NCBI GenBank assembly: GCA_004562765.1
Contig: SFRL01000017.1
Location: 1-63,669 of the forward strand
DNA: 63,669 nucleotides
Direction of reading: 5' to 3'
From: a bacterium
Lineage (GTDB): Bacteria; Bacillota; Clostridia; Lachnospirales; Lachnospiraceae
Shown: piece by piece, positions 16,807-25,919 of the stretch
How the letters are laid out: each line of letters begins with the position of its first letter
How positions within the stretch are numbered: the stretch's first letter is position 1
Notes under the pieces: model-generated
What the model saw: the letters and a program-made list of their open reading frames with translations, nothing else
What the model was told of the DNA's origin: nothing
Database searches by the model: none
Made by a program: the position numbers and the translations under genes

Positions 16807-16835
16807 AAAAGGAACAGCAATGCTGTTCCTTTTTT
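16807..16835. terminator. Bidirectional terminator between tRNA-Met and metH
   Basis: A 13 bp perfect stem (aaaaggaacagca / tgctgttcctttt) with T-runs in both directions. It serves the tRNA unit (plus) and metH (minus). Confidence 0.9.
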
Positions 16836-16841
16836 GTTATG

Positions 16842-19286
16842 CTATCCGAGCAGCTTCTGCACAAGTTTCACACAGCTTGCCGCGTCCGCGGAATATCCAT
16901 CCGCACCGATCTCCTGCGCAAAGCTCTCCGTGATGCAGGCGCCTCCGATGATGATCTTACTCTCACATCCCTTTTCTTTTGCCAGTTCCACCACATCCTT
17001 CATGCGCATCATCGTCGTTGTCATGAGCGCGGACAATCCGATGATCCGGGCCTGCTCTTTGATCGCAGTATTCACGATCATCTCCGCCGCCACATCCTTG
17101 CCAAGGTCAATGACATTGTAACCATAATTCTTCAGCATCAGAACCACCAGATTTTTTCCGATATCATGGATGTCTCCCTCGACCGTGGCGATCACGATCG
17201 TCGCTGTCTCGCCGTTTTCATCTCCGCGGGCAAGCAGCGGCTCCAGATGCTCGATGGCAGTCTGCATCGCACTTGCGGACGCAATGAGCTGCGGCAGGAA
17301 ATAGATCTGTTTTTCAAATTTGTCACCCACATCGTTGATCGCAGGGATCAGCTTTCCGCTGATGATATCGCCGGGCTGTTCTCCGGCTGCCAGTGCTTCC
17401 TCCACCTTTGCCACGATGTGTTTCTTGTCACCTTTTAACACACAGGAAAAGATCGCATCCGTTTCACCATCTGATGCACTTTCCTGCACGATTGCTTTTT
17501 TCTTTACCGGCTGCGCAGACGCTTCTTTTTCCGCAAGATGCTTCTCATATACCTGCATGCGGCTGATGTAGCGAATATCGCTGTCAGGCTTGTGAAGCAG
17601 CATGTCTGACGCAAATGCCGCATTCATGAGCAGATCCTGAGACGGATTTGCGATCGCCATGGTCAGTCCCTGCTGGATCGCCATCGTGAGGAATGCCGTG
17701 TTGACAAACGGGCGGTTCGGCAGTCCAAAGGAAATATTGGATAAGCCACAGATGGTTGCCAGACCCAGCTCATTTCTGCAGTAATGGATCGTGTCAAAGC
17801 ATTCCAGTGCCGCGTCAGGATTTGCGCCTACCGTGGCAGTCAGACCATCCACAACAATGTCTTCTTTTGTGAATCCAAGTGCATAAGCACGCTCTAAGAT
17901 CGTGCGAACGATCCCGCGCTTTTCCTCCACCGTCGCGGGAATTCCCTCGTCAGACAACGGCAGTAAAATGAACATGGCGCCATATTTTGCCACAACGGGA
18001 AGCAGACGGTTTATTTTTTCACTTTCCAGCGACACCGAATTGACCAGCGCCCGTCCGGGGTAAATTCTAAGCGCTGCCTCCAGCACCTCTACATTGCTGG
18101 AATCAAGACAGAGCGGCAGACTGCTTGCCGTTGTCAGTTCCTCGATCGCCGCCAGCATCATCTCCTTCTCATCAATACCGTTCATGCCCATATTCACATC
18201 AAGGATCGCGGCTCCGTTTTCCTCCTGCTCCGCCGCCATCCGGCACACCAGATCAAGACTGCCTTCACGAAGCTCCGCCTGAAGTGCCTTTTTTCCGGTG
18301 GGGTTAATGCGCTCGCCCACCACAAGGAAGGAGCCGTCCAGATCAATTTCCAGCACACTGCGCTCCGTAGCCAGCAGACGCTTTTTCTCCGTCGGTATCT
18401 CCGGTGCCGGCATTCCCTTCACGGCATCTGCCAGTGCTTTGATATGCGCCGGTGTCGTTCCGCAGCAGCCGCCTACGATCGACGCGCCCGCCTCTACAAG
18501 CGCTGTGCCCGCTGTGGCAAACTCCTCCGGAGTCATGCGATAGACCGTCACACCGTCCTCCAGCTGCGGCAGCCCGGCATTGGGTTTTGCAAGTACCGGT
18601 ATATTCGCAACCTCACGCATCTGTTCCACTGCAGACACCATCTCCATCGGTCCTGTTGAACAGTTCAGACCGACTGCGTCCGCGCCAAGGCTCTGCAGGA
18701 CCACCATTGCTGTCTTCGCGTCCGTTCCGTAGAGCGTGCGTCCGTCAGATTCGTAAGTCAGGCTTGCCATCACGGGCAGGTCACACACCTCGCGGATCGC
18801 GATCAGTGCCGCACGCGTCTCCTGCAAACTCATCATGGTCTCCACCACAAACAGATCCACACCGGCATCCGCCAGCACACGCGCCTGTTCCTTATATACC
18901 TCCACCAACGTCTCAAAAGGCAGATCTCCGATCGGTGCAAGCTGTTTTCCGGTCATGGTAAGATCACCTGCGACCAATGCGCCGCTGCCCGCGACTGCCT
19001 CTCTGGAAAGGGCTACCAATGCCCGGTTCATCTCCTCCAGACGATCCGCCAACCCGTATTCCTCCAGCTTGATGCGGCTGGCAGTAAAGGTAGGCGCGTA
19101 CACGATATCCGTGCCGGCCTCCACATACGTCCTCTGCAGATCGATCAGTGCCTGCGGATGCTCCAAGATCCACTGTTCCGGGCAGACACCTGTCGGCATG
19201 CCGGCTTTCTGCAGGTTTGTGCCGGTCGCGCCATCGAGCACAACGACACGGCTCTCTATCATCTCTCGAAATTGTTTTCTTGTCAT
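16842..19286 (-). CDS. metH: Cobalamin-dependent methionine synthase, short form
   Basis: This 814-residue enzyme transfers a methyl group from methyl-tetrahydrofolate to homocysteine. Order: homocysteine-binding domain with zinc cysteines in GLNCS (206-210) and GGCCGTTP (272-279); folate-binding domain starting at FLVVGERINPTGKKAL; B12 cap; and B12-binding domain with EGDIHDIGKNL, lower ligand His about 707. The protein stops right after the B12 domain, so the C-terminal activation (AdoMet-binding) domain of the E. coli enzyme of about 1,227 residues is absent. Reactivation must come from a separate protein, as in other Clostridia. Confidence 0.94.
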   Translation of the reverse strand: MTRKQFREMIESRVVVLDGATGTNLQKAGMPTGVCPEQWILEHPQALIDLQRTYVEAGTDIVYAPTFTASRIKLEEYGLADRLEEMNRALVALSREAVAGSGALVAGDLTMTGKQLAPIGDLPFETLVEVYKEQARVLADAGVDLFVVETMMSLQETRAALIAIREVCDLPVMASLTYESDGRTLYGTDAKTAMVVLQSLGADAVGLNCSTGPMEMVSAVEQMREVANIPVLAKPNAGLPQLEDGVTVYRMTPEEFATAGTALVEAGASIVGGCCGTTPAHIKALADAVKGMPAPEIPTEKKRLLATERSVLEIDLDGSFLVVGERINPTGKKALQAELREGSLDLVCRMAAEQEENGAAILDVNMGMNGIDEKEMMLAAIEELTTASSLPLCLDSSNVEVLEAALRIYPGRALVNSVSLESEKINRLLPVVAKYGAMFILLPLSDEGIPATVEEKRGIVRTILERAYALGFTKEDIVVDGLTATVGANPDAALECFDTIHYCRNELGLATICGLSNISFGLPNRPFVNTAFLTMAIQQGLTMAIANPSQDLLMNAAFASDMLLHKPDSDIRYISRMQVYEKHLAEKEASAQPVKKKAIVQESASDGETDAIFSCVLKGDKKHIVAKVEEALAAGEQPGDIISGKLIPAINDVGDKFEKQIYFLPQLIASASAMQTAIEHLEPLLARGDENGETATIVIATVEGDIHDIGKNLVVLMLKNYGYNVIDLGKDVAAEMIVNTAIKEQARIIGLSALMTTTMMRMKDVVELAKEKGCESKIIIGGACITESFAQEIGADGYSADAASCVKLVQKLLG

Positions 19287-19339
19287 GGTGGTCTCCTCTC
19301 TTTGCTGTATATTATAAATTTACAATTATCATCTGTGTC

Positions 19340-19792
19340 TGCCCAAACCAGCGACAGAGTTTCGTCAGTCGGTTATGCTCCGCGGGAATACGCGCGAACG
19401 GCACAGAGTAAAAGCAAAATCAGCTTTTCTCTGCTGCCGCGCTATGATATGCGACATTTGTTTTCCGCGCGCTCACCGGTCGCATAAACGACCTGCCGAA
19501 CTCTCTGCAGCTGATTTTTGCAGACACGCTATCATGCCACTTATCATAGGCTCCGATTTTGCTCGATTGAACAAGGCATAAATACGCGAAGCATGCGTCC
19601 GCATCTTGCGTGATCGCATCCGACAGTCATTTGGGCAACGGGTACACGCGGAGAACACGTATATTAGCCTGTCATTAGGCAGCAGAGCCAAGCATTCGTG
19701 CTTGGACTCTGTGCCGCTCGCGTGATTTACCCGTTAAGCACAACGGACTGTCGGATACGATTACGCAGATGAGAGACGCATCATTCAAACAT
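19340..19792. repeat. Palindrome-rich intergenic element between metH and the HMT/MTHFR gene
   Basis: About 450 nt with no credible gene and several imperfect inverted repeats. The largest has arms at 19594-19644 and 19728-19780, sharing for example CATCCGACAGTC and AACGGGTA. Inside is a hairpin at 19685-19709 (ccaagca-TTCG-tgcttgg). A block cgaacggcacagag (19393-19406) reappears inverted near 19706-19720. A 16 nt direct repeat cgcagatgagagacgc occurs at 19764-19779 and again at 19813-19828, inside the last codons of the next gene. No S-box or cobalamin riboswitch motif was recognised. Confidence 0.65.
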
Positions 19793-21625
19793 TTACAGCC
19801 CCGCTATGATCTCGCAGATGAGAGACGCCCGGTTAAAGGGTGTCATGAAGTAGTATGCGTCCGCAATATCGGAAAGCTTGCGCGCAAGCTCCAGCGAGAT
19901 CTCCACTGCGACAGCCTGTGCTGCTTCTCTGGACATATCCGGATCATACTTTGTCAGGATCTCCTCTGGGATATTGATACCCGCCATCTCATTGTGCAGA
20001 AACATCGCATTTTTATAGCTCACAAGCGGCATGATGCCACAGCAGATCTTTGCCCGCCCCTTCAGTGCCTCTCTGATATAGGCGATCCTCGCCACATCCT
20101 CGTCCGAATAGATGGGCTGGGTCAGAAAATACTCACATCCCGCTTCGATCTTTTTCTCCATGCGGCGGATGATCGCATCCGGGTTCGCACCGTGGTAATT
20201 CAGTGCTCCGCCAAAATGAAGCGGATCGTCTGCATACAATTCCTCGTTCATATGTCCGACATACTCCATGAGGCGGATGGAATTCATGTCAAACACACCG
20301 GAGATCGTTCCCCGCGCGTCCCTTGCTACCGGATCACCTGTCACGATCAGCAGCTGTCGGATATCGTTCATATGATCTCCCATCAGCATGCCGCGCAGAC
20401 CAATGATATTGCGGTCACGGCAGGCGACATGAGGCATCACCGGAATTCCCACCTCGCGGATCATCTTTGCCGCCAGTGCACCGGCATCCATACGTGCCCG
20501 CGCCATCGGTGAATCGGACAGTGTCAACAGATCTGCCCCCGCTTTTGCCAGTTTTTCCGCACCCGAAAGCACCTTTGTGATGTCTCCGTTAAAAGGCGGA
20601 TCCAGCTCTACGATCACCGGTTTCCCACCGCTCATCAGCTTGTCCAGAAATGTATTTGATGTCTGTGCATCCGATGGCGTGAACAAAGTCGTTGCCACAT
20701 CCACGCGCGGCGGCAGGGAAACGACCCGCTTGTCCCCGCGCTCCACACCTTCCAAAGCCTGCACCAGATCTCTGATATACCCCGGTGTCGTTCCACAGCA
20801 GCCACCGATGATATCCACACCCTGCGCTGCGATCTCCACACTTTTTTTCACGAAATACTGCTCATTTTCCGTATAGATCGTCCTGCCGCGCAGGGTCAGC
20901 GGATAGCCCGCATTGGGCAGCGCACTCAAAAATTTATGGCAGAAAAGCGGCTGCGCCTGCAATAGTTGCAGAAGGTGACCTGCCTCCACACCACAATTAT
21001 ATCCAAAAGCATCGATCGCATCCGCATCCGCTGCTGCCATGCTCTCGTTGATACGCCGAACGGAAAGCCCGGCTCTCGTATAACCACTCTTATCAAATGT
21101 AAACTGCACAAGCACAAAAGCATCGGTGCAGCGTTCCTTCACATATTCTGCCAGCTGTTTTACATACTTGTCATCCCTCTGGGACTCAAACACAAACACG
21201 GATGCCCCGCAATCAAGAAACACATCACACATCTGTCTGTAGTCATCCAGAACCTCCGACGTGCTCTGCTCCTCCAATTCCCCGATGGGCCCGAAATCCG
21301 CCGCGATAAAAATATCCTCTTCACACCCGGTTTCCTCGCGAAACTTTTGAACCGCAGATTCTGCAATTGCATAACCCTTTCGCAGTCCCTCCAGCCGCTG
21401 TGACCTATCCGGAAAAAAGACCGGATTGGTTGCAAACGTATTTGTCCGCAGCAGTCTGGCACCGGCATGTAAATATTCTAAATGAATATCCTGAATACGC
21501 TCCGGATGCAGCAGGTTTTCCTGTTCCGGAAAAGTGACCGCATCCCCGTATTTTTTTTCATAGTAGGTGCCCATTGCGCCGTCTGTGACCAGGCGGCGCC
21601 CACGCAGATATTCCTTTAAGCTCAT
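19793..21625 (-). CDS. Bifunctional homocysteine S-methyltransferase / methylenetetrahydrofolate reductase
   Basis: A 610-residue fusion. The N-terminal half is a homocysteine S-methyltransferase: LVTDGAMGTYYE, RTNTFATNP, FGYNCG and the zinc motif GGCCGTTPGYI. The C-terminal half is a MetF-like TIM barrel: VIVELDPPFNGD, MPHVACRDRN, LIVTGDP and YFLTQPIYSDEDV. This fused form is common in Firmicutes (B. subtilis YitJ-like). It makes methyl-tetrahydrofolate and may also use a methyl donor such as S-methylmethionine. TTAGGAG precedes the ATG at 21625. It follows the cysteine desulfurase by 33 nt. Confidence 0.93.
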   Translation of the reverse strand: MSLKEYLRGRRLVTDGAMGTYYEKKYGDAVTFPEQENLLHPERIQDIHLEYLHAGARLLRTNTFATNPVFFPDRSQRLEGLRKGYAIAESAVQKFREETGCEEDIFIAADFGPIGELEEQSTSEVLDDYRQMCDVFLDCGASVFVFESQRDDKYVKQLAEYVKERCTDAFVLVQFTFDKSGYTRAGLSVRRINESMAAADADAIDAFGYNCGVEAGHLLQLLQAQPLFCHKFLSALPNAGYPLTLRGRTIYTENEQYFVKKSVEIAAQGVDIIGGCCGTTPGYIRDLVQALEGVERGDKRVVSLPPRVDVATTLFTPSDAQTSNTFLDKLMSGGKPVIVELDPPFNGDITKVLSGAEKLAKAGADLLTLSDSPMARARMDAGALAAKMIREVGIPVMPHVACRDRNIIGLRGMLMGDHMNDIRQLLIVTGDPVARDARGTISGVFDMNSIRLMEYVGHMNEELYADDPLHFGGALNYHGANPDAIIRRMEKKIEAGCEYFLTQPIYSDEDVARIAYIREALKGRAKICCGIMPLVSYKNAMFLHNEMAGINIPEEILTKYDPDMSREAAQAVAVEISLELARKLSDIADAYYFMTPFNRASLICEIIAGL

Positions 21626-21658
21626 AATTTCTCCTAACGCATTTTTATTCGTTTTATT

Positions 21659-22795
21659 TTACCCTTTCTTTAATATTTTTACAAGCCGTTTTAACGCCCG
21701 CAGTGTATATTGCAGTTCCGCCACAGTCGTATCCCTTCCCAGCGTCATACGGATACATGAATACGCCTGCGCATCCGAAAGTCCTACCGCTTTGAGCACA
21801 TGCGACGGTTCTGCCGATGCACTGTTGCACGCGCTTCCCGCAGAGACACAGATGCCCTCCTCATCCAGAAGCAGCACCAGATTGGAAGCTTCGATACCCT
21901 GAAAACAAATGTTGAGATTTCCCGGAAGCCGGTGCTCAAAGCTGCCTACCAGATATGCGCCCGGTATCTCCGTGCAGATGTGATGGATCATGCGGTCACG
22001 CAGGAACTGCTCTCTGGAAGCAGTTTCCTCCATGTGCTGAAAGCTCAGTTCGGCCGCCTTCGCCATACCAACGATTCCCGGTACATTTTCGGTTCCCGCG
22101 CGTCTGCCGCTCTCCTGTGCGCCGCCGTGGATCATGCTCTCCGTGCGCAGTCCCTGCTTCATGTAAAGGAATCCACAGCCTTTTGGTCCATAGAATTTAT
22201 GGCCGCTGGCACTGAGCATATGCACGTTCCAGTCCTCCACGTCAATGGGAATCTGCCCGTAGGCCTGCACCGCATCCGTGTGGAACAGGATTCCCCTGCG
22301 CTTCGCGATCTCACCGATCGCTTTCATATCCTGTATCGTTCCGATCTCATTATTTGCACACATGATCGAGATCAGCACCGTATCCGGACGGATGGCGTGC
22401 TCCAACTGTTCCAAAGAGATGCGTCCGTCCCGATCAACGGAAAGCTCCGTCACCTCAAAACCTCTATTTTTCAAATATTCACATGTATTTCCGATCGCAT
22501 GGTGCTCGATCTTTGTCGTGATCATATGCCTTCCAAAGCCGCTGTACGCCTCCATCGTGGATTTCAACGCCCAGTTATCGCTCTCCGTACCGCCGGATGT
22601 AAAATAAATTTCCGCGGGCTGCACACGCAGCGTGTCCGCGATCGTGCATCTGGCATTCTCCACCGCTTCTCTGCTTTTCTGCCCGAATTCATAGGGCGTG
22701 GAAGCATTCCCATAGCGCCGGTTATAATAAGGCTCCATCGCTGCCCGCACCTCCGGTGCAGTAGGCGTGGTAGCTGCATGATCCAGATAAATCAT
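21659..22795 (-). CDS. Cysteine desulfurase (NifS/IscS family)
   Basis: A 378-residue PLP enzyme that moves sulfur from cysteine to a persulfide. It begins MIYLDHAATTPTAP. The PLP lysine is K200 in SASGHKFYGPKG and the catalytic cysteine is about C323 in SAGSACNSASAEPSH. I chose the ATG at 22795, preceded by GGGAGAAGG, over one 36 nt upstream. No IscU-type scaffold or ThiI gene is adjacent, so its destination (Fe-S clusters or tRNA thiolation) is unclear. It is first in a unit with the HMT/MTHFR gene. Confidence 0.92.
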   Translation of the reverse strand: MIYLDHAATTPTAPEVRAAMEPYYNRRYGNASTPYEFGQKSREAVENARCTIADTLRVQPAEIYFTSGGTESDNWALKSTMEAYSGFGRHMITTKIEHHAIGNTCEYLKNRGFEVTELSVDRDGRISLEQLEHAIRPDTVLISIMCANNEIGTIQDMKAIGEIAKRRGILFHTDAVQAYGQIPIDVEDWNVHMLSASGHKFYGPKGCGFLYMKQGLRTESMIHGGAQESGRRAGTENVPGIVGMAKAAELSFQHMEETASREQFLRDRMIHHICTEIPGAYLVGSFEHRLPGNLNICFQGIEASNLVLLLDEEGICVSAGSACNSASAEPSHVLKAVGLSDAQAYSCIRMTLGRDTTVAELQYTLRALKRLVKILKKG

Positions 22796-22913
22796 ATTCC
22801 TTCTCCCTTCCGGTCTGTCTGTTGTCACCATTCTGCCGGTCTGTCGGTTCTAAGCACGCCGCTCGTCTCATACACTGAAAAGAATCTATTATTTACAGGC
22901 AGCGCACTCGGAT

Positions 22914-24221
22914 ATGAACATGATGAAATGGAAAAACCATCCACTTTTTACCGGGACGATCATTCTGACCGTAACGGGACTTGCCAGCAGAGTCATTGGG
23001 TTTTTATATAGGATATTCCTCTCCCATACGATCGGTGCAGCCGGACTTGGTATCTATCAGCTCGTTTTTCCGATCCTTGCCCTGTGTCTGGCACTCTGCA
23101 CCGGAGGCATTCAGACCGCCATCTCGAAATTCACCGCGGAATACGACGGGCTCACACCACTGGGATGCGGGATCTGTATCTGTATGGCACTCTCAGCAGG
23201 ATGCGCATTCGTATTATATCGGCATGCGCCATGGCTGGCTGCACACATTGTATGTGAGACCGCCTGTGAACCGCTTTTGCGCATTATCAGTCTCTCCCTG
23301 CCCTTTGCCTGTCTGCACGCCTGTTTTAACGGCTATTATTACGGAAAAAATAAGACCGCGATACCCGCGCTTTCCCAGCTCTTTGAGCAGGTCGTCCGGG
23401 TATTCTCGGTCTATCTGTTTTATCTGATCCAAACAGAAAAAGCGGCGGCGATGACGCCGGCGCTTGCCATGTGGGGAACCGTATGCGGTGAGATTGCTGC
23501 TGCCCTGTTTTGTCTCACAACGTTTCGCTTTCAACGCATCCGCCTTTCACTCCCCGTCACGAAGCGGTTGATCTGTTTTGCCGCGCCGCTCACCGGCAGT
23601 CGTGTGACCCTCAATCTGTTTACCAGTGCAGAAGCCATCCTCATCCCGTCTGCGCTGACTGCCTTCGGCTGTGACCGCTCCAATGCCCTCTCTGTCTTTG
23701 GAACGCTGACCGGAATGGCAATGCCTGTGATCATGCTGCCCACGGTTCTGACCGGATCGCTTTCCGTCCTGTTATTGCCCGCCATATCCGAGGCTGCGGT
23801 CAAGGGCGACCGGAAGCAAATCTCACAGACCATTCGACGCACGGTGGAACTCTGCGTGATCCTGGGGCTTGGCTGTACACTCGCATTTTTGCTCTTTGGA
23901 CACTTTGTCGGCAGCCTTCTGTTTGGCAGTGAGCTGGCAGGTTCCTACATCGTAAGTCTCGGCTTTATGTGCCCATTTTTGTTTCTGACGGGAACACTCA
24001 GCAGCATTCTGCACGGTCTGGATCTGACACTGTACACCTTCCTCCTCAATCTGCTCGGATGCGGCATACGGCTCTTTGCCATCTATGTTCTGGTTCCGCA
24101 CTTCGGGCTGTACGTCTATCTGTGGAGCATGCTGGTCAGCCAGATCATTCAGGCAGCCGCCTATCTGTGGATTCTGGTACGTGTTGGAAAATCAGGCAAA
24201 AAAATCCGTTCTCCCGGCTGA
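22914..24221 (+). CDS. SpoVB/MurJ-like lipid flippase, MATE superfamily
   Basis: A 435-residue polytopic membrane protein with 12 or more hydrophobic segments. The N-terminal pattern TGTIILTVTGLASRVIGFLYRIFLSHTIGAAGLGIYQLVFP is typical of SpoVB and the polysaccharide-biosynthesis flippase branch of MATE proteins. A likely role is moving a lipid-linked cell-wall or spore-cortex precursor; the exact substrate cannot be inferred. The ribosome binding site is weak and ATGs at 22914, 22920 and 22923 are all possible. It stands alone on the plus strand, convergent with pgeF. Confidence 0.83.
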   Translation: MNMMKWKNHPLFTGTIILTVTGLASRVIGFLYRIFLSHTIGAAGLGIYQLVFPILALCLALCTGGIQTAISKFTAEYDGLTPLGCGICICMALSAGCAFVLYRHAPWLAAHIVCETACEPLLRIISLSLPFACLHACFNGYYYGKNKTAIPALSQLFEQVVRVFSVYLFYLIQTEKAAAMTPALAMWGTVCGEIAAALFCLTTFRFQRIRLSLPVTKRLICFAAPLTGSRVTLNLFTSAEAILIPSALTAFGCDRSNALSVFGTLTGMAMPVIMLPTVLTGSLSVLLLPAISEAAVKGDRKQISQTIRRTVELCVILGLGCTLAFLLFGHFVGSLLFGSELAGSYIVSLGFMCPFLFLTGTLSSILHGLDLTLYTFLLNLLGCGIRLFAIYVLVPHFGLYVYLWSMLVSQIIQAAAYLWILVRVGKSGKKIRSPG

Positions 24222-24239
24222 TACGCTTCGGTATTCCTG

Positions 24240-25139
24240 TCAAGTTCCTTTCAGCATGAGAAACGCGCCGAGATTACCTCTCCGCCCGCCTGTAAAACGG
24301 TGCGAAAACAGATTCTGCGGATTGCAGCAGGTGCACAGATCTGTGACCTGCAAATGCTCCGGCAGAATGCCCGCATCGAGCAGCACTCTGCGATTTGCCT
24401 CCCACAGATTCAGCTGATACTTATCCGCTGTCGTCGGATACAACAGTTTCGCACCGGCCCCGGGAAATGTCTCTGAAAACTGTTCCGCCACATCCGCACT
24501 CACCTCATAGCAGCTCTGGCAGATACTGGGGCCGATCGCACACAATACCTCCTGCGGCCGGCTGCCAAAGGCATCCGCCATCGCGCGTAGTGTCACTTCT
24601 CCCATGCGCGCCACCGTACCACGCCAGCCGGAATGGGATAATCCGATAACCCGATGTACCGGATCCACAAAATAAAGCGGCACACAATCCGCATAAAAAG
24701 TGCCGAGCAAAACGCCCGGCTCATCTGTGATCAGCCCGTCCACATCCGCCCAGGTCAGCGGTCTCGTCACGCCTGCGCCACCATCTGAAGCTGTCACTCT
24801 GCGCACATTTGTCGTATGTGTCTGCATGGAGCAGACGATCTGCTCCGGTGACACGCCAAAGGCTTCTGCCACACGCCGGAAATTTTCCCGCACAGCCGCC
24901 TCATCGTCACCTCTCGTAAAACTCAGATTCAGGCTGCTCCACTCACCGCCGCTCACGCCGCCCACCCGCGTCGTAAAGCCGTGCGCGATACATGCACACT
25001 GTGCCAGCATCGGAAACTGCAGCATCGGCAGTTCCGCTCCCGAAGCAAGACGCACATACTGCTCCCGCATCACCGGTTCCTTTTTTGATCCCTCTTCCCA
25101 TGTACGCTTCCATGGGAACAGTTGATATGTCTTTTCCAT
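24240..25139 (-). CDS. pgeF: Peptidoglycan editing factor / YfiH-type multicopper oxidoreductase family
   Basis: A 299-residue DUF152 (YfiH/YlmD, PgeF) protein. Metal-binding residues lie in MQTHTTNV, FYADCVPLYF and GLSHSGWRGT; the C-terminal DLCTCCNP...FSHRFTGGRRGNLGAF is also conserved. In this family laccase and purine nucleoside phosphorylase/adenosine deaminase activity have been reported, and in E. coli it edits wrongly assembled peptidoglycan precursors. About 25 extra N-terminal residues precede the usual start; the internal ATG before REQYVRLASG is an alternative. It is the last gene of the minus-strand series. Confidence 0.9.
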   Translation of the reverse strand: MEKTYQLFPWKRTWEEGSKKEPVMREQYVRLASGAELPMLQFPMLAQCACIAHGFTTRVGGVSGGEWSSLNLSFTRGDDEAAVRENFRRVAEAFGVSPEQIVCSMQTHTTNVRRVTASDGGAGVTRPLTWADVDGLITDEPGVLLGTFYADCVPLYFVDPVHRVIGLSHSGWRGTVARMGEVTLRAMADAFGSRPQEVLCAIGPSICQSCYEVSADVAEQFSETFPGAGAKLLYPTTADKYQLNLWEANRRVLLDAGILPEHLQVTDLCTCCNPQNLFSHRFTGGRRGNLGAFLMLKGT

Positions 25140-25154
25140 TTTCTATATTCCTGC

Positions 25155-25526
25155 CTAACCCAAAAAATCAAAGGCGTTCTGATACAACGTGACCGAAAGG
25201 TCTTCCTCGCCCAAAACTGCCACCACATCAAAACGCACCGGTGTCGTTTCCCCGTATCCGAAGCGCCGCAGATAATAGAGCGCCACCCGGGAGATGATAC
25301 GCTGTTTGCGCACATCCACTGCCTCCTCCGGCAGTCCGTTCGCGCCGCGGTTGCGGTATTTGACCTCTATAAAAACAAGATAACCGCCCTCTCGCGCCAC
25401 AACGTCGATCTCGCCGCTGCGACAGCGAAAATTGCGTTCCAATACCATATAACCGTGCTTTTCCAGCCATTCACAGACAAACGCTTCCTTGTCTGCACCG
25501 ATCTGTCTTTTGTTTGTTCTCTGCAA
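25155..25526 (-). CDS. yraN: UPF0102 family protein YraN
   Basis: A 123-residue small protein with the YraN core G(A)..KEAFVCEWLEKHGYMVLERNFRCRSGEIDVVAREGGYLVFIEVKYR. The G-E-I-D and EVK residues form a PD-(D/E)XK-like nuclease site. Family function is unsettled. The location next to rnhB and the ribosome assembly genes is conserved across Firmicutes. It lies 15 nt upstream of pgeF. Confidence 0.92.
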   Translation of the reverse strand: MQRTNKRQIGADKEAFVCEWLEKHGYMVLERNFRCRSGEIDVVAREGGYLVFIEVKYRNRGANGLPEEAVDVRKQRIISRVALYYLRRFGYGETTPVRFDVVAVLGEEDLSVTLYQNAFDFLG

Positions 25527-25576
25527 AATACCTCCTGATCTTACACACCCGCTCCGGAATGATCCCGGATTTCCAT

Positions 25577-25876
25577 CTATCTGCCAAGCTTTGCCCGGAT
25601 CTTGTCCATGTCATTGACAAAGACCAGGATCTCCGCCACTACCTCGTAGAGCTCCGGCGGTATCATATCGCCGATCTCCAGCCGTGAGAGCGTGTCTGCC
25701 AGCTTGCCATCCTTGTAGGTCGGAACATCCGCCTCCTTCGCCGTCTCGATGATGCGCTCCGCCACGGCGCCTTTTCCGGTAGCAAGGATCTTCGGTGCCG
25801 CATCTCCCGGCATATAGGCAAGCGCAACCGCTGTTTTTGCCTTTTCACCTGTCTGTTTTTTGAACTGATCAGCCAT
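25577..25876 (-). CDS. ylqH: FlhB C-terminal-domain-like protein (YlqH)
   Basis: A 99-residue soluble protein equal to the cytoplasmic C-terminal part of the export-gate switch FlhB/YscU. It reads AVALAYMPGDAAPKILATGKGAVAERIIETAKEADVPTYKDGKLADTLSRLEIGDMIPPELYEVVAEILVFV. Full FlhB has four transmembrane helices in front and an NPTH autocleavage site; neither is present, and GDAAP stands where NPTH would be. The pair with the upstream FliK-like gene matches ylqG-ylqH of Bacillus. The role is unknown and no flagellar genes are in the window. Confidence 0.85.
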   Translation of the reverse strand: MADQFKKQTGEKAKTAVALAYMPGDAAPKILATGKGAVAERIIETAKEADVPTYKDGKLADTLSRLEIGDMIPPELYEVVAEILVFVNDMDKIRAKLGR

Positions 25877-25919
25877 TTCCTGCTCCCTTCCTGTATCTGC
25901 CTTCTCCTGCCCTTGTCAT

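Noticed and set aside
19287..19400. SAM (S-box) or cobalamin riboswitch ahead of metH
   Set aside because: Neither the S-box core nor the B12 box was found in the leader; only palindromes are present.
19473..19691. 72-codon minus-strand frame in the palindromic region
   Set aside because: It overlaps inverted-repeat arms, lacks a ribosome binding site and its composition follows the repeat.
21800..23011. Long plus-strand frame of 403 codons opposite the cysteine desulfurase
   Set aside because: It is a shadow of the desulfurase; His/Arg/Cys-rich with no domain pattern.
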